A stretch of DNA of 64,000 nt from Proales similis (GCA_019059635.1 JAGVRJ010000008.1:868001-932000), one strand, 5' to 3'; shown: positions 1 through 17,418, numbered from the stretch's first letter. Numbers and translations are program-made. The notes: generated by a model from the sequence alone, not told the origin.

Positions 1-225
1 AATTTAATTCTCAAACGAGATTTATGCAAATGAAATTTCAAAATCGTTGAGCAATTATAGGCAACACAATCTTAACAGCTCATCGCTCTTTCTCTCATTT
101 CGGCGAAATTTCGCTCAATTTCTCATCAATGTCACCTTTGAGATTTGATTTAATCACAAATTACACTCAATGCGACCGTATCGGGCCGAAAAATTAGTTT
201 TGTTAGAGCAAAACTCTTCAGATTT

Positions 226-5226
<5,001 letters not shown>

Positions 5227-6347
5227 TCAATCAAATCAAAATTCAATCAAAGATTGCTTTCGCCTCAAAATTTCAAGCCGAGCAGAATGATCCAAATTGC
5301 CTTGTAGTTTTATAACGTGTGAGCTCTGAAGTAGATCGCGCTTTTTCACGAATTTTATTCAAGTGCTTGTGCTAGATAAGCGATGGAAAATTAGCTTTTT
5401 GCTTTGAAATAGCCACGCTTGCTTTTAAATGATCGGCAGCCTCTTGAGGGCCACTGCATGATTAGATCATTGTCGATTAAATTACTGCTGGTTGTATTTG
5501 CTGGCCTGACCTGATCAAGATCGGTCAACAAGTCAATACAGGTTGCACAACCAATCGAAAAGATGCGCAAATGGCGTCCTATCAACTCGCAATCACCTTG
5601 GGCCAGATTTTTCAGCTCCTGCATTTGCAATTATTTAAGTCTCACTTCTTTTGTGCCCATCAATTTGATTTTCGCGCTTGAGCAATTGAAGCGAACGACC
5701 TTTAGGCTCTTTTCTCCTTTGACTAGACTCTTTTCTCAAATTTGCATATGCTGCCATTAACAATGCGGTCATCAAGCCCAAGGGCATGAAGATGCGTCTT
5801 GGTTTGCTTGTTTCAGCCGGCCTCACTCATTTCGCTTGGCTCTTGGTTTTGTCATTCACAAAATTCAAATAAGTCACTTTGATGATTGAGGCCCAGAAAA
5901 CATCAATATCGGCATTGGCGCTTGTTCTTCAATAGAAAACAGTTCTATTTTTAAATTATTCAATTTTATGTTGGTAATAAACATCGAGTCAGCGCCAGAA
6001 TTTCATTTTCATGTCAATTTCATATCAAACTAAGAGTAGGAAAGACGCGTCTTTCGATGACACGGAACGAGATAGAGCAAACGTGCGGCCATGGGTTTAG
6101 ATTAGCGGCACGAAACAGAGCTCGTTTAGGGGTGAATGGCCTGCAAAGTTAAATGTGCCGCAATTAGCTTGTGTTTGTGTCGTCGAGTAGCCATTTCAAT
6201 GGCCAAGAGACAAGCGATTTACTAAAATATTAGGTTAGGATTGATAGGCAGCGATGCGGAGCACTCTAATTTTGAAATGCGAACGCATTATTCAGCTTGA
6301 CTGGCTGAGCTCCGTAGGTTGAACAGATAAGGTGTTGGTATGTGTTT

Positions 6348-6400
<53 letters not shown>

Positions 6401-6695
6401 GAGCGTGTGTCGGTGCGCGAGCAGCAAATTGAATAATAACGAGAGATAATAACGATCGTGTGGTCCGGCGTCTAAATATTCCAAGCGCTGTTTTCGCCTG
6501 GTCCTTGAGTAAATACCTTCACTAATCCATGCGGCTCTAATCCGACCCGAGTGTTTGTCATTCTTATGATCCCCGTTGCAATTTGTTTGCTCTCAAACAA
6601 CTTTAGAACTCTTGCCTGGTCTTAGTTTCGGACTTTGCGGGTTTGGCTATTAGCTCTTGTCGTGCTTACCTACATCCCGAGCGGGCCGTTCTTGA
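5227..6695. other. Intergenic region between divergent ABCC4-like and kinesin genes
   Basis: About 1.5 kb separating the two divergently transcribed genes, so it should hold both promoters. A perfect CA/TG run lies at 6353-6398. On the minus strand two short adjacent open frames (5826-5635 and 5630-5391) encode a hydrophobic stretch, GLMTALLMAAYANL, followed by a basic segment. I could not join them into a convincing gene with proper splice sites, so they are left as an unsupported possibility. Confidence 0.5.
6353..6398. repeat. CA dinucleotide microsatellite
   Basis: Uninterrupted run of roughly 22 CA units, preceded by a short CG step. It lies in the promoter-side interval of the kinesin gene, about 300 bases upstream of its start codon. 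Confidence 0.95.
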
Positions 6696-9600
6696 ATGGA
6701 CAAAATTAGAGTTGCCGTCCGCTGTCGGCCTTTCAATCGGCGCGAGGTTCTGGTTCAATTTCTTTTCATTCTCTTTCCTTGCATTTACACCGAGAGATTT
6801 TGGTTTAGCTCGAGATTGGACAAGCATCCAACAGCCCGGTGTCTATTCACAATAATCAAATTACATTGACCAACCTGTCAAACAGCAGTTCACGGACATT
6901 TACGTTCGACTACTGCTTTGACTCGACTAATCCAGATGTGCCTGCCTACGCCAGTAAGTCACTTTCCTGATCTGGTCAAAAATTCGAACGGAACCGTAAA
7001 ACGTAAAATCTAACCGTTTCCAGGCCAGGAAGTTATTTACGAGAAGCTGGGCGTGGACATGCTGGAGAATTCGATGCGAGGCTACAACGCGTGCGTGTTC
7101 GCCTACGGCCAAACTGGTAACGCTCCTCAATCGCTGTTGCATGTGCTGCTAGAGTTGGCTAACTGGTCAACTGTTAAGGTTCGGGAAAATCGTATACAAT
7201 CATGGGCGCTGAAGACGACGAAGGCCTTATCCCGCGTGTAGGCAAAGCGCTCTTTCAGCGAATCGATTGCGAACGCTCTGCAGAGCAGAATTTCAACGTC
7301 CAAGTGTCTTATTTGGAAATTTACAACGAAAAAGTCCGAGACCTTCTCGACCCAACCGAGTAGGGTTTGCGTTGATTTTTTTAAGAGGCCACCACTAATC
7401 GGCCTCATCTGGACAAGGAACAAGCAAAATTTAAAACTCAGGGAGCACAAGATGCTGGGTGCTTATGTCGAAGGCCTCTCACAATTGGCAGTTACTTCCT
7501 ATCAGGTGAATAGCATGGCATTGCGATTTGGACAATTTAAAGTAAAAGGTTCGGCCAAACAGGATGTTGAAATGATCATAAAGGAGGGAAACAAAGCGAG
7601 AACTGTCGCTTCAACCAACATGAATGCAGAGTCGAGTCGGAGCCACGCGGTGTTTTCTGTGCGAATAATCCAAAGTTTGACCGATGTTCAGGCTGGAGTG
7701 AGCCAAATCAATTCTCATTTATGAGATTTTGCAGTTTCAATTGACCGCATCTATTTACAAAGATTACCGGTGAAAAGACAAGTCAACTGACATTGGTCGA
7801 CTTGGCTGGCAGCGAGAAAGTGTCCAAGACGGGCGCCGACGGAGCTAGACTCAAGGAAGGCTGCAGCATAAACAAATCGCTATTGGCTCTCGGTCAGGTC
7901 ATAAAATCGCTCTCTGACAAGTCGAAATGGATTCCGTATAGAGAGTCGACTCTTACTCTATTGCTCAAAGACAGCATTGGTGGCAATTCTAAAACCGCCA
8001 TGATCTCGACCATTTCGCCGTCGATGGACAATTACGAAGAAACGCTGTCAACTCTGCGCTATTCGGACCGTGCAAACAAAATAGTCAACAATGCAGTGAT
8101 AAACGAGGACCCGAACGCAAAGATCATCCGCGAACTCCGCCAAGAGGTAGAAACGCTTCGACGAGAGCTCGAGATAGCGAAAGAAAGAATGCGCTCAGAG
8201 ATGGTCTCTGGCCAACTGCAAGATAGCGAAGGCTTCTTTCGCGACGGGTCTAAACCTGGCAGCGAAAAACTGGCCCACATTGAGCGCGTCCAAATAGAGT
8301 GGGACCAAAAGCTGAAAAACATGGGAATAAGCGTGGATCCAAGCGGTATAAAAGTCGAAAAGAACAAGTACTTCCTGGTGAATTTGAACGCAAACGCCGG
8401 CCTGAACGAAATGCTGGTCTACTATTTGAACGATTTAACTTTGGTTGGCAGATCGGACGCTTCGTTCAAGCAGCATATTGAACTCGAGGGACCAGGTATT
8501 GCGCCAGAACATTGCGCCTTCTACCACAAAAACAACAAAATTTGTATAGCTCCGATGAGATCGGCCAGGTAGCACTCGATATCAAGTCTTCTAAGGCCAA
8601 CTCTCAATGAAAAATTCGATTTTAAGGACTTTGGTGAATGGAACGCCATTAAAAGGAGAGCAGATACTCAATCATGGCGATCAATTAGTATTCGGCGATA
8701 ATCTGACTTTTCGGATAAATTGTCCGACACTAACACTCGATATCGACAAAATTGAAACGCAAGATACTTTTATGCACCACAAACAAAAAAATGAAGGGAA
8801 CCAAAATATTTCAAATAATCACCAAGAAACGAAAGAAGAACCCTTAAAACAGATGCCTAGAGTGATAGATGAGATCAAGAGAATGAGTTCCTTGGCTGTG
8901 GAGGCAAACTCGACCTGCGCAAGGCTAAATAAATCAATCAGATTCGGCTTGACGCTGAAAGTCGCGTTAGAAAAAATGAACGGTAATCAAGAAAAAGAAT
9001 ATTCATTATTCGATCCGGTGTTCGTATGTAGCGAAAATACGTCGTGTGAGAGATTCTTGATTTCGACAAAGAGTATTGAAGAGTATATGATGAACCTACG
9101 CCAAGAGCCGATGTCGAATGAAGGAGAAGACGACCTGACGTTACTGTTGAAGAACGAGGATGCGCTCAACTTTGAGCTTGTCGGAGTGGCCAAGCTGTTT
9201 CTGGAGGTGCTGTGCCAGGACTCGGACATCCGATTCGATTATCTGCTTCCGGTGCTCGATCTGCAAGGGCTTGTGGCAGGAAGTCTGCAAGTCGAGCTGC
9301 AACGACTCGAAATCAGCAGTTCGCCAGCGCGAATACGCTTCCGCTTCGCTCTGAATGAAGCCCGTGAGCTGCACGAGGACAGAGAGATATTTTGCAGGTA
9401 TCGGCTGTACAACGAGCCGGAATTCACAACAGTGGAGCAAAAGATGTCGAGGGACGACAAGATTGAGTTTGGGCACGAGAGACAGTTCGACGTCGACTAC
9501 TGCGAGGAATTCATCGACCACTGCAGCAAGGGCGCTGTGACCATTCAGGTGCTGGCAAAAAGGAGACGCAAAGGCAAGCAGAGGCGCCCGAGTGCCGAAA

Positions 9601-10889
9601 GGTCGCCCGAACAGCTGCAGCGAGACCTGGTCAAGTGCTGGAGCGAGGTGAGCAAGTCGCTCGAACTGAAGGTACAAATATCGGAGCTGAACGCGGAGGG
9701 CGATTGGACCCCTGTGGAGATCAAGTCGGACCAGAGCGTCGAGACGGGAGGCATCTACCAGCTGAAGCAGGGCCAGTCGCGCCAGGTCGGAGTCAGTATC
9801 AGCGACGCTCGACTGGGAGAGGGAGTGAGCTTCAACGGCGTGCTGTTCAACTACGACTGCCACAAAATAGAGAAGATCGAGATGGGCAACGTATTCGCCC
9901 GGCCGCTTCCTTCCTCGCTCCATCCCGACTCGTATCAAGAGGTCGACCTGGTCCGGCTGCGAGAGAAGTGCAAGGACATCCTCGAGCAGCGCAAGACGTA
10001 CTTGCACGGCGAGATCAAGGCCGAGTCGGAGCCGGGCGGCAGCGAACAGGCCAGGCAACGGTACGAGTCGTTGTGCAACCAGCTTGTGGCCGTTGGCGAG
10101 CAGCAAGCGGCAATCGACGCCCCTCAGCACAACAGTGGTCTGCCAGGCTCCACGGCCGACTGGAATCCTCCCGAAGGCTACGAGCAGCACATTCCCATCG
10201 TCTTCCTGGACGCATACCGTCCCGGCGAGGACTCGTTTCTGAAGTACGAGAAGGCCGAGTCCAAGTTCGTCGAGCTCAAGCTCGTGCGCTGGAACGACTC
10301 GTCCTTGGTCGAGGTCGCCGAAGACCAGACCTGCGACGATCCCGCCATGCACGATTCGCACGGCCACTCGATCCGCGCCGTCGCCCGCTGGGACTCGAGC
10401 TCGCATCAGAGCCCATACCTGAACCAGGTCACGCCTCTGGACAAAAATGTCTACCTGACCTGCAAGGTGCACGTCCGGCTCAAGCCGATTGCGCCCGCAG
10501 AATCGCCCGCTCTGCTGTTGGTGCTGCGCAAGCGGGTCTGTGTCAACGTCTACCTACCAGGCGGCAAGCTCATCAACCTAAACCGCTTCAAGACATTCCT
10601 CGGCAACAAGGGCCGAGGAGTTCAGCCCCGTCGTCTCACCTACACAGCTCTTGTCTTCCGACTCATCCAGCGATTGCCGGCCATCCTCACCGAGTCAGAG
10701 AGTCGTCAGGGCCTGGCCGACAAGGCAGCTTCAGAGATCGGCCCTGATTCGTCCTGCACATATCATCTGGACGACTATGCTAAAGCCGTCGAACAGGTCT
10801 CGGCGTTGATCGAACAAGACCGCGCTCGGCAAAAGTTACATATGCTCAAGGCAATTCAGCTTGCTGAAAAGGGGGTTTACAGGTGTTGA
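6696..10889 (+). CDS. KIF13: Kinesin-3 family motor, KIF13/Khc-73-like, ends without CAP-Gly
   Basis: Plus-end-directed microtubule motor carrying vesicles. Inferred exons: 6696-6746, 6809-6953, 7024-7116, 7179-7359, 7418-7505, 7563-7696, 7763-8568, 8627-10889, about 1,250 residues. A stop codon sits directly before the start ATG in frame. The motor has [13 protein letters not shown], the P-loop YGQTGSGKS (split by an intron), switch I SSRSHAVF, switch [10 protein letters not shown] and [13 protein letters not shown]. The neck follows at [13 protein letters not shown]. An FHA domain follows ([32 protein letters not shown]), split by the 8569-8626 intron, then the long KIF13/KIF1B-type stalk. 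The frame closes soon after [10 protein letters not shown] at 10889, where the second copy of this region continues to a CAP-Gly domain. Either this gene makes a CAP-Gly-less motor, a splice joins it to the downstream copy, or the assembly holds two alleles. Confidence 0.9.
9081..10865 (+). repeat. Upstream copy of a 1,785-base direct duplication in the kinesin locus
   Basis: Coding sequence for the kinesin stalk that aligns base for base, with a constant offset of 2,994 and no gaps, to 12075-13859. I counted 17 amino-acid differences over about 595 aligned residues, seven of them in the first 25. Both copies keep the frame open. Homology stops abruptly just after LKAIQLA. Confidence 0.93.
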
Positions 10890-12068
10890 TTTCCGACTTA
10901 ATCGAGTATCGGCTTTCAAACAGCATCTTCAAATTTTACTTAATTATTTCGTCTTAATTATTAGCCGGTTAATATCACTCTTAAAGCTACCGTCTGAAAA
11001 AATTCCATATTCTTATTCGAACTTTAAGTTTTTGTTTTTTTAATACTTGTTTCTTTGGTTTTTAGTGAATTTCGCTTCCAGATAATACTTTTCTTTTCAT
11101 ACTTGTTTAATTCAGAACTGTTCTGATTTATATACGACTGAAAGAGCAGATTTTCTTGTAAATTAGTTTGCTTATTTTAATTTCTGTCGAAGACTGGGCT
11201 TTACCAAAGACCCTTTATCATCATTTTGATCGGTGACTGCTTAGTTAATTCGCAAGTTGGCCTTATTTTCTCCTTTCTTCAACTTCTGTTTAGCACTTTC
11301 CGTGAGGCTAGAATTTTTTCGTTTCATATCCATTTTATTTCAAGAAACATGTGGATATTCTGAGATATTCAGCTTTGAGCTTTATTTCCAGTTTGGTTCG
11401 GGGCTCAAAATTATCTTTAGTCAGAAGACCACAAAACGAGTTATGCATCTCAAAGATATTTTAATCTTTTTTCATAACTTTTACTCGCTTACTTTTTTTT
11501 TCAACTTTCTCAACTTAAAGAGCCTTTACTTGAATTTATTTGGAGAAATGGGCTTCCATAAGTTTTTAAGATTTGAACATTGAAAAAAGTGGTTTAGTTG
11601 ATAATCGCAAGGGTTTAATCAATAAAAATGCCCGGCCTTGCATGGGAGAAAAAATAATCTCATAGAAAGCATCAATCAAGGTACAGTCCGAATTAATTAA
11701 CGGATAAAAAAAGCTTTTCGGCTACTTCAATCTTAATCGAAAGCTATGTGAAAACAATCGACACCCAGACACTGAATTCAAATATTGTGTCTAGAAAGAC
11801 GGAGATTATTCGCTATTCAGCTGCTAAAAAGGGCCAAAGGGCGAATTGAGACAATATTGTGGCTACAGTAGAATGGAATGCATAATGAGTCAGTAAATGT
11901 GATTCCGAAGAGATAATGGAAAGGTAAAGTGAGGGAAGTCTACGATAAGACAAAAGCGATAAAATTATCTTTAAATGAAAGGAGAAACAGTGCGGCCACT
12001 GGCTTTTGCACTTCTAGAAAATTAAAAAAGATCTCAGAACACAAGGATTCTTTATAAGGCCGGAGTAT
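10890..12068. other. Spacer between the two kinesin copies
   Basis: AT-rich sequence with no open frame that I can support as coding. Only faint resemblance to the segment preceding copy 1 is visible just upstream of 12061 (for example a shared GATTCTT), so the original duplication may have been slightly longer. No transposon ends or target-site duplications were seen. Confidence 0.5.
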
Positions 12069-14453
12069 ATGGAAGATTATATGGTGAACCTACGCGAAGA
12101 GCCGATGTCGAAAGAAGGAGAAGCCGACCTCGCGTTCCTGTTGAAGAACGAGGATGCGCTCAACTTTGAGCTGGTCGGAGTTGCCAAGCTGTTTCTGGAG
12201 GTGCTGTGCCAGGACTCGGACATACGATTCGATTATCAGCTTCCGGTGCTCGATCTGCAAGGGCTTGTGGCAGGAAGTCTGCAAGTCGAGCTGCAACGAC
12301 TCGAAATCAGAAGTTCGCCAGCGCGAATCCGCTTCCGCTTCGCTCTGAATGAAGCCCGTGAGCTGCACGAGGACAGAGAGATATTTTGCAGGTATCGGCT
12401 GTACAACGAGCCGGAATACACAACAGTGGAGCAAAAGATGTCGAGGGACGACAAGATTGAGTTTGGGCACGAGAGACAGTTCGACGTCGACTACTGCGAG
12501 GAGTTCATCGACCACTGCAGCAAGGGCGCTGTGACCATTCAGGTGCTGGCAAAAAGGAGACGCAAAGGCAAGCAGAGGCGCCCGAGTGCCGGAAGGTCGC
12601 CCGAGCAGCTGCAGCGAGATCTGGTCAAGTGCTGGAGCGAGGTGAGCAAGTCGCTCGAGCTGAAGGTACAAATATCGGAGCTGAACGCGGAGGGCGACTG
12701 GACCCCTGTGGAGATCAAGTCGGACCAGAACGTCGAGACGGGAGGCATCTACCAGCTGAAACAGGGCCAGTCGCGCCAGGTCGGAGTCAGTGTCAGCGAC
12801 GCTCGACTGGGCGAGGGAGTGAGCTTCAACGGCGTGCTGTTCAACTACGACTGCCACAAAATAGAGAAGATCGAGATGGGCAACGTATTCGCCCGGCCGC
12901 TTCCTTCCTCGCTCCATCCCGACTCGTATCAAGAGGTCGACCTGGTCCGGCTGCGAGAGAAGTGCAAGGGCATCCTCGAGCAGCGCAAGACGTACTTGCA
13001 CGGCGAGATCAAGGCCGAGTCGGAGCCGGGCGGCAGCGAACAGGCCAGGCAACGGTACGAGTCGTTGTGCAACCAGCTTGTGGCCGTTGGCGAGCAGCAA
13101 GCGGCAATCGACGCCCCTCAGCACAACAGTGGTCTGCCAGGCTCCACGGCCGACTGGAATCCTCCCGAAGGCTACGAGCAGCACATTCCCATCGTCTTCC
13201 TGGACGCAGACCGTCCCGGCGAGGACTCGTTTCTGAAGTACGAGAAGGCCGAGTCCAAGTTCGTCGAGCTCAAGCTCGTGCGCTGGAACGACTCGTCCTT
13301 GGTCGAGGTCGCCGAAGACCAGACCTGCGACGATCCCGCCATGCACGATTCGCACGGCCACTCGATCCGCGCCGTCGCCCGCTGGGACTCGAGCTCGCAT
13401 CAGAGCCCATACCTGAACCAGGTCACGCCTCTGGACAAAAATGTCTACCTGACCTGCAAGGTGCACGTCCGGCTCAAGCCGATTGCGCCCGCAGAATCGC
13501 CCGCTCTGCTGTTGGTGCTGCGCAAGCGGGTCTGTGTCAACGTCTACCTGCCAGGCGGCAAGCTCATCAACCTGAACCGCTTCAAGACATTCCTCGGCAA
13601 CAAGGGCCGAGGCGTTCAGCCCCGTCGTCTCACCTACACAGCTCTTGTCTTCCGACTCATCCAGCGATTGCCGGCCATCCTCACCGAGTCAGAGAGTCGT
13701 CAGGGCTTGGCCGACAAGGCAGCTTCAGAGATAGGCTCTGATTCGTCGTGCACACATCATCTGGACGACTATGCAAAAGCCGTCGAACAGGTCTCGGCGT
13801 TGATCGAGCAAGACCGCGCTCGGCAAAAGTTACATATGCTCAAGGCAATTCAGCTTGCCAAAGAAGGGCTTTCTTCTCACCCAGAAGGCAATTATTCAGC
13901 TCAATTTATTTCTCAGCAGCCAGAAACTCAATCTTCTTCAGGCGACTTTGTCGCTGGAAACGACATAGCTGATGGTTTTCAATTCGATTCCAAGGAGCTC
14001 GTCTCAGATAGTACGATTGCAGCATCTCTAAGTTGCGATGAAAAAGAAGATTCTCTAATTGACAAAGCTATTATAAACGAGTCTATAGCCAGAGCAGAGT
14101 CACTTCACAGCATAGCTTCCACTCTCACAATCGCATCTCGAGTTACTGTCGGCAGTTCTGGAAAAATTGAACAAAAGTTATCCGACGTTAGAAAAGAAAT
14201 CGAAGAACTTCCCGAATGGATGGTCTTAGATGCCGAAGTCATAGTCAGTACCACTTCAGTATTGAACAAGCGCGGCTTTATTCGCTACATCGGACCCACT
14301 AAATTCGCACCCGGCGCCTGGATAGGTGTTGAGCTAGAGAAGGCGCAGGGCAAGAATGACGGCTCGGTCAAAGGCATACGATATTTCAGTTGTCCACCTG
14401 AAAAAGGCGTTTTTGTCCGCCCTGACAAACTCACTCAACGGCAAGTGATTTAA
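12069..14453 (+). CDS. Kinesin KIF13-type stalk plus CAP-Gly domain, motorless second copy
   Basis: An open frame of 794 codons with no intron. Residues 3 to about 597 duplicate the stalk of the upstream kinesin. The frame then runs through a unique serine-rich linker to a C-terminal CAP-Gly domain (about residues 735-785): RGFIRYIGPTKFAPGAWIGV, the tubulin-tail-binding core GKNDG, and GVFVRPDKL. CAP-Gly at the C-terminus is the hallmark of KIF13B/Khc-73, so this is the proper 3' end of such a gene. The ATG at 12069 lies at the edge of the duplicated block; no motor sequence precedes it nearby. It could be an independent motorless gene, a 3' portion reached by splicing from the upstream copy, or the product of an assembly duplication. 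An AATAAA follows at 14689. Confidence 0.8.
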   Translation: MEDYMVNLREEPMSKEGEADLAFLLKNEDALNFELVGVAKLFLEVLCQDSDIRFDYQLPVLDLQGLVAGSLQVELQRLEIRSSPARIRFRFALNEARELHEDREIFCRYRLYNEPEYTTVEQKMSRDDKIEFGHERQFDVDYCEEFIDHCSKGAVTIQVLAKRRRKGKQRRPSAGRSPEQLQRDLVKCWSEVSKSLELKVQISELNAEGDWTPVEIKSDQNVETGGIYQLKQGQSRQVGVSVSDARLGEGVSFNGVLFNYDCHKIEKIEMGNVFARPLPSSLHPDSYQEVDLVRLREKCKGILEQRKTYLHGEIKAESEPGGSEQARQRYESLCNQLVAVGEQQAAIDAPQHNSGLPGSTADWNPPEGYEQHIPIVFLDADRPGEDSFLKYEKAESKFVELKLVRWNDSSLVEVAEDQTCDDPAMHDSHGHSIRAVARWDSSSHQSPYLNQVTPLDKNVYLTCKVHVRLKPIAPAESPALLLVLRKRVCVNVYLPGGKLINLNRFKTFLGNKGRGVQPRRLTYTALVFRLIQRLPAILTESESRQGLADKAASEIGSDSSCTHHLDDYAKAVEQVSALIEQDRARQKLHMLKAIQLAKEGLSSHPEGNYSAQFISQQPETQSSSGDFVAGNDIADGFQFDSKELVSDSTIAASLSCDEKEDSLIDKAIINESIARAESLHSIASTLTIASRVTVGSSGKIEQKLSDVRKEIEELPEWMVLDAEVIVSTTSVLNKRGFIRYIGPTKFAPGAWIGVELEKAQGKNDGSVKGIRYFSCPPEKGVFVRPDKLTQRQVI
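12075..13859 (+). repeat. Downstream copy of the kinesin-locus duplication
   Basis: Partner of 9081-10865, gapless over its whole length. Differences include both synonymous and replacement changes, so it is not an exact duplicate. Confidence 0.93.
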
Positions 14454-14688
14454 TACAACAGGCAGCTCATCTTCGCTCATCTTTGGCTTCTATTCAATTT
14501 ACTGGTTATTGCGCTCATTTTATTTGCCTATCGATCATTTATTTTAGTTATTCTCAATCATCGTCGAGCAAGTTAATTTGCAAATTCGTAATCACTTGAG
14601 CTTTACACATTGTTTTTGTCTGTTATAACCGAGGCCTACTCTGATCGTTAAATTCATTCATCAAATTGAACCAAAACTCTTAAAAAAA

Positions 14689-14694
14689 AATAAA
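14689..14694 (+). terminator. Poly(A) signal of the kinesin CAP-Gly transcript
   Basis: AATAAA about 235 bases after the stop at 14453, inside an A-rich run. No similar hexamer follows the stop of the upstream copy at a short distance, which favours this as the real gene end. Confidence 0.6.
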
Positions 14695-15422
14695 ATCACA
14701 TTCCAATGAACTTTAGCCATCGTTGACTTTTGATTCTTCGCTTTTTATGTCACAATCGAGCGAACAAACGAGAATTATGTTTCTTTTTCGATTCTATATT
14801 TTGTCAGAGCAGCGAATTTCTTCGCCAAGGTGCCCAGATACAGAAAGCGCGATCCAAGCCAGAGTTGTATGTCGCGCACCTTGCTCTTCACCTTACGTAA
14901 TTGTCGCATGTAGCGATCAATGAGAAAAAAAATTCATTTTTTTTTTCACTCATTTGTTTCGTTTGCGCCAATATATGTGCTATTTGTCTCCGCCAATATG
15001 TGCGCACACGTTTAATTCACTTCGATCAAAGAGCTATTTGCCTGCATACTTAGGCAGCCATTTAAAGCAAGCGTTCCACTCATTTATCATTTTGACGCAG
15101 CCAACCCTCCCTAAGCTCTCGCACTGATGCATGACTGCGAGCGAGCAAATTTCATTCATTCATTTGTATTTCACGCGCGCTCTCTCTCCTCAGATCTTTC
15201 TCTGCCCGACCAATTTGCTATTTTTCTCGTACTCAGCCGCTCGTATAAATATTGAAATCATCATCTCTTACAATTCACTTTTTTTTCTCTGTCTCTCTCC
15301 CCCCCCACCACAGACACACACATATAAACTTATAAACACACCAAGACACACTTGCATCAAGACCTTTTGGAATTTTTCTAATTTTCGCTTGTTCTTTCAA
15401 AAGTCAAGAGCGCTTTCAAGTT

Positions 15423-16276
15423 ATGGCTGATGAGCAACATGACATATTCGGCTACGAGGTGTACAAACCACCCCCGGAGGAGAACATGTAAGTTGGCGAG
15501 CTGGAGTCGAGTCAAGTGACTATGAGATCTAAATTGCGATCAAGGCCAGTCATTCCTGACCTGAACTGTTACGGCGAGCTTGTAACACTCATTGATCCGA
15601 GTGCTGACGTAATCAAGGACCCAGCAGTGCAACGCATTCTCCAAAGTCTCGACGGTGAGCGCACTGTTGTAAGTAGCGCTGCTAATTTGACGTCAAACAC
15701 AAGCCAGTGATTTGAAACGCGCTATTTGGCCGAATTTTGCAGCGAATCGAAGACTTGGCGCCCGACGTCCGCTACCAGGACTGGAACCGCAAGGCCCAAT
15801 ACGATAAGCACAACATTCCGAGCGGCACTAGCCAAGCGAACTTGCAGCCTCGCTTGCCAAGCGTCAGCCACAACTTGCTGAGGAAAGCAAACGACAGTCA
15901 AGCATACCGCCAACAAGCCATCCGCCAGGCTCAGATGACGGCCGCCGACGCCAAAATGAACGACATGGAGTTTTCTCGCCAATTGCAAAGCACCAGAATC
16001 GCTCTGGAGAAAGAGATTCACAAGCAGTTGGTCCAACAGCTTGAGATCAGAGCCGAGCGACAATCAGTTACACCTGACCAGCAGGCGCTCATCGAAAAGC
16101 TTTATCTCGACCTTCGCCTCCTAAATCCGGAGCTCGCATTTCAAACCCTGCAAGCTTATTCTGCTTCGCCAAATGACAGCACCAAGGTGGTCATGAGAAC
16201 ACCTAACAGTGGCCAGCCCAGAGGTGCACCGAGCTCAAGCAGAAACGGCAAGAGCTCTCGAACTCGCCGCCAATAG
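15423..16276 (+). CDS. Unidentified protein, acidic N-terminus and coiled-coil body
   Basis: Not recognised. Exon 1 starts at 15423 (MADEQHDIFGYEVYKPPPEE) and ends at a GTAAGT donor near 15488. Exon 2 begins after one of two possible acceptors (near 15526 or 15544), carries PVIPDLNCYGELVTLIDPS, and ends at a GTAAGT donor after codons for GERTV, near 15669. Exon 3 begins after a GCAG acceptor with RIEDLAPDVRYQDWN and runs to the stop at 16276. The body (LLRKAND through LVQQLEIRAE) is rich in Q, R and E with coiled-coil spacing; the tail is basic and Ser-rich (SSSRNGKSSRTRRQ). The short motif PVIPDL resembles one in the ciliary protein IFT43, but the rest does not convince. AATAAA occurs near 16350. 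The gene is real by frame, splice sites and poly(A) signal; its function is unknown. Confidence 0.75.
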
Positions 16277-16672
16277 GGCGCCTTTTTCACAGTAAATAGC
16301 TCTCAGTACTTGTTTACCCACCGCATCATTCCTATTTTACAATTCGATAAATAAAACACTCCCAAATCGGCTGAGGCTGTTCGTTTTCGTCCACTTTCGT
16401 TCCTACTCAGGTCGAGCAGCAGATCGCAGCAGCAGATTGAATGAGCCCGACTACAAAGTCAAAGTTTAATCTGGTCGCAGAATTGATGATGGCACCGTAG
16501 CTCTTCGCTGTGTCGCTAATGCGTGCGCTCGCATTCAAAATTATGATTCATAGTCGTCAAACGAATATTGATTGCACACGTTCGTTCGGTCTAAATTTGC
16601 GCCGTAGCTCTTCTGTCGTATGCACATTTAGAACGTCGGTATCCAAGAGAACGGGCCGCGACGATAAAGCAG

Positions 16673-16678
16673 TATAAA
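16673..16678 (+). promoter_or_regulatory. Probable TATA box of the centrin gene
   Basis: TATAAA about 30 bases upstream of a CA-rich probable initiation region and 88 bases upstream of the centrin start codon. Position fits a core promoter; no experimental support. Confidence 0.45.
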
Positions 16679-16760
16679 ATTCTGTGACCTTGATTCATCT
16701 ACACTCACACTCGTACATTCGCATTCGCGCCCTCACGGACAACTGCAGCTCTAACAAAAA

Positions 16761-17418
<658 letters not shown>

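Noticed and set aside
6266-6484. Minus-strand frame with a long Cys-Val repeat
   Set aside because: It is a direct translation of the CA microsatellite at 6353-6398.
9141-10472. 443-codon open frame on the minus strand inside the kinesin
   Set aside because: It is antisense to the well-supported kinesin stalk, reappears as a near copy at 12090-13466 in the duplicate, and consists of low-information Leu/Val/Arg text. It is a codon-bias shadow.
10890-12068. Transposon between the kinesin copies
   Set aside because: No terminal repeats, target-site duplications or transposase/reverse-transcriptase frames are visible; simple spacer DNA is the cautious reading.
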